This document shows positions 1 to 7,340 of a stretch of DNA of 64,000 bases, in pieces. The position numbers were made by a program, and so were the translations under genes. The notes below the pieces were generated by a model. That model saw nothing but the letters and a program-made list of their open reading frames with translations. It was not told the DNA's origin and made no database searches. This stretch comes from CBFHMJ01 sp965656875 (GTDB lineage Bacteria > Pseudomonadota > Gammaproteobacteria > Enterobacterales > Alteromonadaceae), in the NCBI GenBank assembly GCA_965656875.1, contig CBFHMJ010000028.1, positions 186,001 through 250,000 on the forward strand. The letters run 5' to 3'. The first letter of the stretch is position 1; the number at the start of each line of letters is the position of its first letter.

Positions 1-912
1 GGCGTGGTGTTTAATTTAATCCTGGTCTATCAGGCTGCATTTTTATTTATCGTTTATAAAGGTGATCAAGCTGCGCTGGTTAATGATGCCGGTTATTACC
101 ACGAAGCCCGATTGCAGGAAACACAGCAACGTAAAACCAGTGAACAACGGTTGAACGAACTGCAAATCAAGGCTGCATTGCAAAGCGATTTATCACCGAT
201 GTTTATGCGTGTGAATAACATGGACGATAGTCGAACATCCGTTCGTTATCAGCTATTTGGCTCCGGTTTCGACAGTAGCCAGAATGTGGTTTATGGCGTT
301 GAGTCAGGTCAGTTGTTGTATAAAAACAACCCTGAAAACCCCAACGTATTCGCCTACGGTATGGAAGTATTAAAGCATTTACATGTGGCCGATTATGCAG
401 ATTACAGCCTGAAATGGTTGTATTTTGCCTTAACGGCGTTCGGTAGTGTCATGATGGCAGGTGGCAGCCTGTTATGGCTGAATAAGCAGGAAAAACGCAC
501 GAACCTGTCGCCAACTGGATTAAAACTGGCCCGTTCGTCGATGTTTATGTTAATGCCAGCAGCAGTTTGTGCATTGTCAGTTGGCGTGTTACTGGCTCAG
601 TTAAGCGCAGCAGGCCTTACAGCGTTAAGCATGGCGCAAACAGCCAGCTTTTTGTTGATGATGATAACCGGCGGCCTCTTATCGTTTGTCATGACCAATC
701 AACGTCTGTTGGTCGCCAGTAGCTTGTTTATTGCCGGATTCGCCTTACTGACTGCCGCGTTTATTGCCATCGTCGATGCGAATCCGTGGCACGGCGTAAC
801 CAGTGCAATAGGTTTACTGGGGAGCTGTTTTGTTCTGGCAGGCTGGAAATGCTGGCCGGTAAGTGATAGCTCAACAGCAGATTCAATGGGAACAGTCGTA
901 GAAAAGGGCTGA
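1..912 (+). CDS. PepSY-associated TM-type membrane protein, 5' truncated by window edge
   Basis: The reading frame is open from base 1, so the start lies outside the window and only the C-terminal ~303 residues are seen. A hydrophilic stretch (about residues 20-130) precedes a TM segment with a W-L-Y-F-A-L-T-A-F-G-S pattern, a following G-x-L-L-W-L and a basic K-Q-E-K-R turn. That pattern is typical of the last PepSY-associated helix (PepSY_TM family, often next to siderophore receptors). Four more hydrophobic segments follow, near residues 180-200, 205-225, 235-255 and 262-280. Family membership is inferred from this pattern and the topology; the substrate is unknown. A perfect hairpin overlaps the stop codon. 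The neighbour on the opposite strand is unrelated. Confidence 0.55.
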   Translation, partial: GVVFNLILVYQAAFLFIVYKGDQAALVNDAGYYHEARLQETQQRKTSEQRLNELQIKAALQSDLSPMFMRVNNMDDSRTSVRYQLFGSGFDSSQNVVYGVESGQLLYKNNPENPNVFAYGMEVLKHLHVADYADYSLKWLYFALTAFGSVMMAGGSLLWLNKQEKRTNLSPTGLKLARSSMFMLMPAAVCALSVGVLLAQLSAAGLTALSMAQTASFLLMMITGGLLSFVMTNQRLLVASSLFIAGFALLTAAFIAIVDANPWHGVTSAIGLLGSCFVLAGWKCWPVSDSSTADSMGTVVEKG

Positions 913-924
913 ATCATTCAGCCC
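906..924 (+). terminator. Hairpin at the end of the PepSY-type gene
   Basis: GGGCTGAA (906-913) pairs perfectly with TTCAGCCC (917-924) across a 3-nt loop, and the stop codon sits inside the left arm. No clear T-run follows, so it may act as a 3' end stabiliser or a weak terminator. Confidence 0.4.
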
Positions 925-989
925 CAGATTGTCAGTAAACTATTGCGCTCAAAATAACGGCGCTCAATAACCTTTCAACATCCTAATTC

Positions 990-1778
990 TCAATAGCCCG
1001 CAGTTGCGCCGGTATCTGCACTGGAGAATGTCGGGAAGCCAGCAGGCTTAAAATTATTGATATTATTCAGAAAGTTACTGTCTTTAACCGGAAGATTTCC
1101 GCTGCCATAGTCAAAGCTCGTCAATTTATCACGCATTTGTTGGTTCGACAGTCCATCACCGTACATTTCCCACCAACTGGTGATTGCGGGTGTTACCCAG
1201 TAGCCATAAGGATTTTCGGCGGCCTCGACACTTTTAGCAAAACGGAAAGCATGGGTCAGAATGCCGTCTTTGTGGTAAACAATCTTTAAATGGCCGTTTT
1301 CAAAAGGAAGTTCACTGGCCGATTTGGTAAATGAATCGCCGTGAGCGCTGTAGCTACCGTGAGTCACCGTACCGTCGATTGTCCAGACCGTTGCATGTTC
1401 CCAGTCATGACGATGACCACCGCCGAACCAGCTTACCTGGTCTTTCTCAAAATACAGTGAGTAGATATGAGCGCAATATTCTTTGCCGTTGTGAGTTTTA
1501 CAGGCAGCACGGTGAACGGTATTCGATGTTTCAAGGAAATTGCCTGAACGACAACCCGCAGTAATACTGCTGAAGCTCGCTTTTAACCCACCGTTTTTTT
1601 GACCGCTGCGGCTAATGCCTGCACTCGGTAAACACCCATCACCATCAAAATCAAAGACAGGGGCGATATTGGCAACCTGTGCGGAAGGAATCGCTGCATC
1701 CAGTGCTGCAAAATCATCAGCATATAAAGGAAGAGCTGCAGTAAGGCTAACAAGGGTCGTGAATAGTTTTATTCTCAT
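990..1778 (-). CDS. Secreted NPP1/NLP-family necrosis-inducing protein (cytolysin)
   Basis: Predicted 262-aa secreted protein with a clear signal peptide (M-R-I-K-L-F followed by a hydrophobic core and an A-L-P-L-Y-A cleavage region). It carries the heptad G-H-R-H-D-W-E, the diagnostic motif of necrosis- and ethylene-inducing peptide 1-like proteins; its acidic and histidine residues coordinate the metal needed for membrane damage in characterised NLPs. Paired cysteines (C-L-P-S-A-G, A-G-C-R-S-G, A-A-C-K-T, Y-C-A-H) fit a disulfide-bonded extracellular fold. I chose the ATG at 1778 over one 57 nt upstream because it begins the signal peptide. Known NLPs bind plant sphingolipids (GIPC), but many bacterial ones have no known target. 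Monocistronic. Confidence 0.88.
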   Translation of the reverse strand: MRIKLFTTLVSLTAALPLYADDFAALDAAIPSAQVANIAPVFDFDGDGCLPSAGISRSGQKNGGLKASFSSITAGCRSGNFLETSNTVHRAACKTHNGKEYCAHIYSLYFEKDQVSWFGGGHRHDWEHATVWTIDGTVTHGSYSAHGDSFTKSASELPFENGHLKIVYHKDGILTHAFRFAKSVEAAENPYGYWVTPAITSWWEMYGDGLSNQQMRDKLTSFDYGSGNLPVKDSNFLNNINNFKPAGFPTFSSADTGATAGY

Positions 1779-2019
1779 TATTTTTACCTGTGAATGTTTT
1801 ACCGAATGGAAACTTAGGATGCAGTCGTGCATCACGGCGTGGAAAACTAACAGGGAATTATGACGCTTTTCTGAGTTAATAAAAATTTAATGAAGTGATA
1901 AATAATCGATGATGTTGTTGCGTTGAGCCGAAAGGTAAAGACAGGTCACTAAAGAAGAAATGAACACTCACCCTGACAAATTACTCAGGGTGAGAGAGAA
2001 GATGGTAACTCCAGTACTG

Positions 2020-2196
2020 CTATAAAAACGGATTACATGCCTCATCTAACGTGAGTTCTCGATCCTTAAGTGATGATTCAGAGCGTTGTAGTAACATCAG
2101 TAATGCTTTGTGATGATCTTCCGCCAATTCGCTTTTTGGCGTCAGTACATCCTGGTCCTGATGATTGAACGTTCTAATCGGTGAATCAGTTTTCAT
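2020..2196 (-). CDS. Small acidic peptide of unknown function (58 aa)
   Basis: Start set at the ATG at 2196, which follows a near-perfect Shine-Dalgarno (AAGGAGG, 5-nt spacing). The longer open frame upstream lacks such a site. The product is hydrophilic and acidic, with a predicted helix around H-H-K-A-L-L-M-L-L-Q-R, a single Cys near the C-terminus (D-E-A-C-N-P-F-L), no signal peptide and no TM. The family is not recognised. The strong ribosome binding site supports real translation. It could be a RiPP-type precursor or a small regulatory protein, but no modification gene lies next to it, so no function is assigned. Confidence 0.5.
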   Translation of the reverse strand: MKTDSPIRTFNHQDQDVLTPKSELAEDHHKALLMLLQRSESSLKDRELTLDEACNPFL

Positions 2197-2301
2197 AATG
2201 TCCTCCTTTATTGACATGCCTACGCAACATGTCATCAGTTCCGGTAAATGTAAAGGAAATGCGATGAATCTATAGTAAGTAGAGATTATTGGTGGGGGCA
2301 T

Positions 2302-2790
2302 CGAATTGGCGATCTATTAACCAGGTTTTTTATAACATTTAGTCTGGTGTTGGCGTAGGAAAAATATCAGTAGGTTTTTACCGCCCGAATAGTGAAAAAG
2401 TACGGCAACAGGCTAGCCGTGAAGCGACAAACGCGAGCCTTCAACCTATTCGACACGTTTACGATTCACGGTGCTTAATCCTTCAGATGTTTATGTTTAA
2501 CGTTCCAGACATTGAATGATTTCGTTACCTTGTATTGATAAGGCGCTTCTTCTTCCTTGTCGTCATTAATGGCCTGTGACAGCTCAAGGCCTGCGGTTTG
2601 TATCAATGGTCTATTTATGTATCACTATTGCGCTCAATTAACATAGTATTTTATGTGAAATTATAAAAATACCTATTATAAGTTGTTATTTTAAATGCTT
2701 GTTACATAAAGATGAGTAAACCTGGCTGTACTTTGTGAGCATTTATTGTCACAGTCTCGGCTGCATAAAAACCCGTTAAAACATGATGTT
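2302..2790. other. Intergenic region with an imperfect inverted repeat
   Basis: No supported gene in this 489-bp gap. An imperfect stem-loop can be drawn between 2417-2433 and 2456-2471 (7-bp outer stem CCGTGAA/TTCACGG plus a 5-bp inner stem AAACG/CGTTT separated by an internal loop). A copy of the recurrent motif ACTATTGCGCTCAA lies at 2624-2637. The 3' half is AT-rich and presumably holds the promoter of the lipoprotein at 2791. Confidence 0.4.
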
Positions 2791-3150
2791 ATGAATAAAA
2801 TTTTTCTTTTGATTGCCACATTATTACTCACTGCCTGCACCACGGGTCATATTACCTATTTCACGCCTGAGGGCGAAAAAAAGACAGCCTGTGAAACAGA
2901 GTATCGCTGGGCGCCGACGGTGGACAAACATGCCGTAAATTATGTGTTGAGTTATTGTGCCAGGAAAGCGGTAGCAAAGGGCTACACCGTGGAACATGAG
3001 GAATTACTAACGCTGGATTTAACCATACCGGCAGCGCCAGCGGGCAAGGAATGGACGTTTGAACGAGCAACGGCGGAATATGACGCAGGGCGATTGACGG
3101 CAAAAGAATATGGTTATGTAGTGGCCTGGCTGGATTTAGGTAAACCATGA
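2791..3150 (+). CDS. Small lipoprotein of unknown function
   Basis: 119-aa product with a type II signal peptide: M-N-K-I-F, hydrophobic core, then lipobox L-L-T-A-C, giving a lipidated Cys at residue 16. Start chosen at 2791 because the signal sequence begins there; an upstream in-frame start at 2746 would add 15 polar residues. The mature part has two further Cys (residues near T-A-C-E-T and S-Y-C-A-R) that could form a disulfide, and a charged C-terminus with E-Y-D-A-G-R-L-T-A-K-E-Y, resembling short-helix modules of SHOCT type. No enzyme motif is visible. It converges with the lipoprotein gene on the opposite strand across a long hairpin. Confidence 0.65.
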   Translation: MNKIFLLIATLLLTACTTGHITYFTPEGEKKTACETEYRWAPTVDKHAVNYVLSYCARKAVAKGYTVEHEELLTLDLTIPAAPAGKEWTFERATAEYDAGRLTAKEYGYVVAWLDLGKP

Positions 3151-3178
3151 GCCAAAGCCGTCAGATTAATGTCAGTTA

Positions 3179-3214
3179 CCGGGGCTGTTGAACGTCAGCG
3201 GTGAACAGCCCCGG
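3179..3214. terminator. Perfect 11-bp inverted repeat between convergent genes
   Basis: CCGGGGCTGTT (3179-3189) is the exact reverse complement of AACAGCCCCGG (3204-3214), with a 14-nt loop. It lies between the convergent stops at 3150 and 3222, so it probably serves as a bidirectional terminator. There is no strong T-tract on either side. Confidence 0.55.
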
Positions 3215-3221
3215 TGCAGCA

Positions 3222-3992
3222 CTAGCCGTCCTGCTTGCCTTGTAAATAATCTTTCGTGGTCGATGCCACTTTTTGATAATAAAACCCTAAATGCTCCATG
3301 ATCGGTTTGATTTCAGGTTGTTGAATATTGTTGAAATCAACCGGGTCCTGCATCTCTTCAATTTCCGTGGTTTGATTGTTTTTCAGTGAATGTAATGCTG
3401 CCATGTCACTGATTTCCGCTAACGGTTCCAGCGTTTCTACAGCCAGAATTGATGAAGGCGCAACAAAGTAATTATCCAATGCAAACAACGAGCGGGTGAA
3501 TAAGCCCGGTCCTTCCGTGAAAAACTCGGTGCAGCCATACTGGTGACAATGTCTAAACGCCAATATGCGAGACTCTGCAACGCGGATCACCGCTTTATAG
3601 CCTTCTGCGACCAGCTTTTTACGGCGCGGGTCATTAAAATCATTTTCTACCCACTGTTTATCACGGATGTGAACAAACTCGTAATCGTCCATTTTGCTGT
3701 TAGGGTAAGCTTCTGCCAAATCGACCACGGTATAGTTACCGTTTTTAGCCAGTTCATTACGGAACGAATCCAGAATCAGTGCTTTATGATCCCAGACATA
3801 GCCATAAGTTTTATGGAAGTTATTAAAAATCGTGGTGCCGATATGGGTGTGATGAAACGTATTGGAAACGTTGAGATAAACGCCAATTTTTCCTGCCATA
3901 ATCGGCGTTTGAATCGGGTTGGGTGGTATATAAGTCGTTTTACAACCGGCCAGTAAAATGCCGGTAATTCCTGCAAGGAATGCCTTTTTCAT
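3222..3992 (-). CDS. Lipoprotein of unknown function (256 aa)
   Basis: Begins M-K-K-A-F with a hydrophobic core and lipobox L-L-A-G-C, so an outer- or inner-membrane lipoprotein is predicted. The ATG at 3992 follows an AGGA-type ribosome site; the ORF's upstream ATG at 4010 would add six residues ahead of the lysines. The mature domain is mixed alpha/beta with paired Cys (R-H-C-H-Q-Y-G-C), a pattern that could bind metal or form a disulfide. I do not recognise the family. Separate transcription unit, convergent with the small lipoprotein gene. Confidence 0.65.
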   Translation of the reverse strand: MKKAFLAGITGILLAGCKTTYIPPNPIQTPIMAGKIGVYLNVSNTFHHTHIGTTIFNNFHKTYGYVWDHKALILDSFRNELAKNGNYTVVDLAEAYPNSKMDDYEFVHIRDKQWVENDFNDPRRKKLVAEGYKAVIRVAESRILAFRHCHQYGCTEFFTEGPGLFTRSLFALDNYFVAPSSILAVETLEPLAEISDMAALHSLKNNQTTEIEEMQDPVDFNNIQQPEIKPIMEHLGFYYQKVASTTKDYLQGKQDG

Positions 3993-4127
3993 GTGTCGTC
4001 CTTTGTCCATTATTGTGTGATGGTCATATTAAGTGGAGCAATGAATCAAGGTGTTACAAAATCGCGCAACACCTTATCACAGACATAATGAATAACAAGT
4101 AAGAAACGGGACATGCAGGCCGTTGAA

Positions 4128-4859
4128 CTATTGCGCTGAAAGTTTCTCCAGTACTTCTCGTAAATAAGCCAGCGATGCGGGCGCAAAATCAAAGCCGTTT
4201 CCAGATGTTGCCGGAAGCACATTAGACACAATACCAACTACCTGATGATTGTTGTCCAACACCGGGCTACCACTCAGGCCGCGCAACTGGCCGAGATTAA
4301 GATCAGGAATAGCCATGCGTAAATTATTGCCGTCGGTGCTGAGGTAGGTGCCGGCGTAGCGATCCTGCGAACACTGCTGTTTATTGGCATAACTACAACC
4401 ATACGCGGTCAATGTTTCTCCGGTAGTGATCGGTGTATTGCGCAGCGATAACACCGCCAGTGGCGACTTATTTTCCACGACCTCAAACACTAACCAGTCC
4501 TTACTTAACACCTGCATATCAATCGCTTCGTCCGGATTGGCATTCAATAATTTGCCGAGAACCACGGCTTTTTCCGGCGATTGATTGGGGTGAATCCGCC
4601 AGCCTTTAACATGGCCGTCCAGCGTCACATGAGTCATCGCCGGGGTTTTCGCTTCCAGCAATGCGTGCTTGACGGTCACGGCATAAATTTTTCCCTGATG
4701 CCGAATTAAAAAACCATTGCCGACAAAAGCTTTATTATTTTTTTCCTGATGGAAGGTGAGCTGATTAATCCCGGAAAACTGCGGCGCAGCAAGGGCAACC
4801 GAACTCAGAGCAGAACAACTGGCTGCGAGTAACACAGCAAGAGCAAGAGGTTTACGCAT
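4128..4859 (-). CDS. Secreted trypsin-like serine protease
   Basis: 243-aa protein with a signal peptide ending near V-A-L-A-A. A chymotrypsin-fold triad can be assigned: His65 in A-V-T-V-K-H-A, a plausible Asp121 in S-K-D-W-L-V-F-E, and Ser198 in G-L-S-G-S-P-V-L-D, the bacterial form of the GDSGGP nucleophile loop. One probable disulfide (Y-G-C-S, Q-Q-C-S). No PDZ domain, so it is shorter than HtrA/DegP proteins and closer to stand-alone trypsin_2-type secreted peptidases. Substrate unknown. The last codons contain a copy of the motif also seen intergenically at 937 and 2624. Confidence 0.75.
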   Translation of the reverse strand: MRKPLALAVLLAASCSALSSVALAAPQFSGINQLTFHQEKNNKAFVGNGFLIRHQGKIYAVTVKHALLEAKTPAMTHVTLDGHVKGWRIHPNQSPEKAVVLGKLLNANPDEAIDMQVLSKDWLVFEVVENKSPLAVLSLRNTPITTGETLTAYGCSYANKQQCSQDRYAGTYLSTDGNNLRMAIPDLNLGQLRGLSGSPVLDNNHQVVGIVSNVLPATSGNGFDFAPASLAYLREVLEKLSAQ

Positions 4860-5065
4860 AATCGTTCCTGGTGATGGGTTAGTTTAGAAAAACTGAATAA
4901 GGTAGGAACATAGCGCCAGCCCGAGCGGGAGGAAAGGGGAAAAACAACCCGGTTAACGGGTGGTTACAGAATGTCAGGATTTGAAACAGAGGGTGATGTT
5001 TGGTTACAGGTTGAGCGATGAGTACCACACCTGCCACAACTGTATTTACTAAGGGTAAATTTCGT

Positions 5066-5094
5066 TTGGCAAGTTAACCTGAATTAGATACATT
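5066..5094 (+). promoter_or_regulatory. Candidate sigma-70 promoter for the RADAR operon
   Basis: TTGGCA (5066-5071), a 17-nt spacer, then TACATT (5089-5094) lie about 60 nt upstream of the rdrA ATG. Good spacing and near-consensus -35; inferred from sequence only. Confidence 0.5.
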
Positions 5095-5152
5095 GTGGGC
5101 CGCTTTTATTTCGGTACACCTTATTTGCCTTAATGCACGGAGATTTTTAGTG

Positions 5153-7336
5153 ATGACTGCCAGTAGTGAAAAAAAAGAATCGGGAAAAGTACTCGATCTG
5201 GATAAATATGAATTTAGTGATCAAATTAAAAATACTGACCGCTGGCAAACCGAAGTAGAACAACAACTCACCTACCAAATCAAACAGGCCTTGGTGCAAT
5301 CGGTTAGGTATAGGGAGACTATTAGAGAACAATATAATAATTTCACACCAGCAGCAGCTCATAATACAGTTCTCATAGAAGGTGATCGAGGGACGGGGAA
5401 AAGTTATTTTTTACGAAGTATGCCAAAGGCTTGGCGAGATAGTTTGCAGGTTATTTTGGAACCAATGTTGAAGAGGCGAGTTCACTTCTGTGGTTTGATT
5501 GACCCTACTTTATTAAATGTAGCTGATAAATTTACCAACGTGGTGGTAGCGCATTTATTCAATGAGGTTCAGGAAAAATTAACAGTATCTAATGAAGGAG
5601 AGAGTTTTCACCGAGTATTACGAGAATTGGCTGAATCGATGGAAGCCGTGGAAGAACAGAATGCAACGCCTGGTTTAGATCGCATTATTAATTATAGAAC
5701 AGCGGTAAAAATCGAACAGAATTTTCATCGCTTTATAGAAGCTTGCTTAAGCGTGTTAAATGTAGATTTACTGGTTTTACCGATTGATGATGTAGATATG
5801 GAACTTTCGAGGGCTTATGAAGTTCTTGAAGTTATTCGAAGGCTATTATCGTGTCCATTAATTATCCCAGTCGTAAGTGGTAATCTTGAGTTATTTCATA
5901 AACTTCTATCTAATGTTTTCCAGGATAGTTTAAAAGAAAGTGATAGTATGGATAGCTCTCCAACTAATACTTCTATATCTCTTACATCTCGAGTAACTAA
6001 TGAATATTTGATAAAACTGTTCCCACCAGATTCTAGATTACCTCTAAGAGCTTTAGCTGATTTTGTAGATACAATTAAATTAAAAAACCACAATATTGGT
6101 AAATTACCAGAGGGAGAAGAAATTATTCTCAATGTTAGTAGCTTCCATCAAGTTATTACGGAAATGCAGCACCCATTTTTAAACGGTAGGGATTACTCTC
6201 TTTCGATTGGAATTCCATTGACGCCGAGGAAGTTAACTATTTTTATTCGGCTTTTTCTTCCCTATTTTCCTCACGAATATTCTAAGGACATAGCGAAGAC
6301 GGTGAAGTTTTGGGAGATTTCAAAGCATTATCTATCTGAGAGTGGATACCAGGCTTTTTCTGAATTAGCTGAATCTGAGAAGCAACTCGTATTTTTTAGA
6401 AACAGAATAAAGAGTGGTATGTCATCAATAGGATTACAGTTTTTTGATACTTTCCCATTTTTTAATAGCCGAAATTTTAATGCTGAATTGGATGAATTAC
6501 ATTTAGAACTTACTTTTAAAAACTTTAAATTTTTAGATCGATTGATTCCTCAAACTAAAAAAGCGCAAATAAAAAGCTTAATTGATTTGTATGCGATTAA
6601 AGTAAGAGAAACGCCTTCAAACAGAACGTATGGATTACTTTCGTTTATTCGTATTTTTGAAATATTATCAGTGAGTTTTTTTATAGATACTAGGGAATTA
6701 GGGAATTATGAATGGATTGAAAAATTATATCGTTGGGTACCGACTAGAACAGCATCGCCGAAATTGGAAGAAGGACAAAAAATTCAATATTTATTAGAAT
6801 CGTTTTTTGAAGACGAAAGTTCGTGGTCCAAAATAAGTAGCTCAATTAATGAATGGCAAAGTAGTAATAGTACCCTGTTATCCAAATTGAGAAATAAAGG
6901 ATTAGTCCCATTATTTTTCTTTGTAATGAAGAATTCTCTAATAATGTTTAATCGCATCAGGTTATTAATGTTGAAGGACGAATTTCAAAAAAGCCCAACC
7001 GGCCAAAAGGTTCATATACTAACAAAGAATAGTGAAGGAATTGTTTTTTCGGAAACTAGGATAGTTCAGCTCCATAAGTTGGTTTCAGTTGTAATTGTAA
7101 ATTCTTTAGCTAATTATATAACGAATAGGACTGTGGTCCCTTTTGATCTGGATACCATGATTGGTGATAATCATCTTCTTAATTATATAGGTATGGAGTG
7201 GGATGTAAAAACAGAACATTTCTATCAACAAAACATAGATGCATTTTTGGAGTCAGAAAAAGAAGAAGCACTACATAAAGAGCTGCTCAAATGTGTTATG
7301 AGCCATCCATTAATTACTCTTGATGCGTTTAATTAA
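5153..7336 (+). CDS. rdrA: RADAR system ATPase RdrA
   Basis: 727-aa P-loop NTPase. The Walker A motif G-D-R-G-T-G-K-S lies at residues 77-84 and Walker B (L-L-V-L-P-I-D-D-V-D) at about 206-215. A long C-terminal region without other recognisable motifs follows, as in RdrA proteins, which form rings that work with RdrB in phage-triggered defence. Start at ATG 5153 is supported by GGAG about 10 nt upstream; the ORF extends 20 codons further without support. rdrB begins 4 nt after this stop, the canonical RADAR order. The product is somewhat shorter than the ~900-aa RdrA proteins I recall. Base composition is markedly more AT-rich than rdrB. The call rests mainly on pairing with a convincing RdrB. 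Confidence 0.82.
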   Translation: MTASSEKKESGKVLDLDKYEFSDQIKNTDRWQTEVEQQLTYQIKQALVQSVRYRETIREQYNNFTPAAAHNTVLIEGDRGTGKSYFLRSMPKAWRDSLQVILEPMLKRRVHFCGLIDPTLLNVADKFTNVVVAHLFNEVQEKLTVSNEGESFHRVLRELAESMEAVEEQNATPGLDRIINYRTAVKIEQNFHRFIEACLSVLNVDLLVLPIDDVDMELSRAYEVLEVIRRLLSCPLIIPVVSGNLELFHKLLSNVFQDSLKESDSMDSSPTNTSISLTSRVTNEYLIKLFPPDSRLPLRALADFVDTIKLKNHNIGKLPEGEEIILNVSSFHQVITEMQHPFLNGRDYSLSIGIPLTPRKLTIFIRLFLPYFPHEYSKDIAKTVKFWEISKHYLSESGYQAFSELAESEKQLVFFRNRIKSGMSSIGLQFFDTFPFFNSRNFNAELDELHLELTFKNFKFLDRLIPQTKKAQIKSLIDLYAIKVRETPSNRTYGLLSFIRIFEILSVSFFIDTRELGNYEWIEKLYRWVPTRTASPKLEEGQKIQYLLESFFEDESSWSKISSSINEWQSSNSTLLSKLRNKGLVPLFFFVMKNSLIMFNRIRLLMLKDEFQKSPTGQKVHILTKNSEGIVFSETRIVQLHKLVSVVIVNSLANYITNRTVVPFDLDTMIGDNHLLNYIGMEWDVKTEHFYQQNIDAFLESEKEEALHKELLKCVMSHPLITLDAFN

Positions 7337-7340
7337 CTAA

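Noticed and set aside
699..917. 72-codon minus-strand frame over the PepSY-type gene
   Set aside because: Antisense shadow of a clear membrane protein, without a ribosome site.
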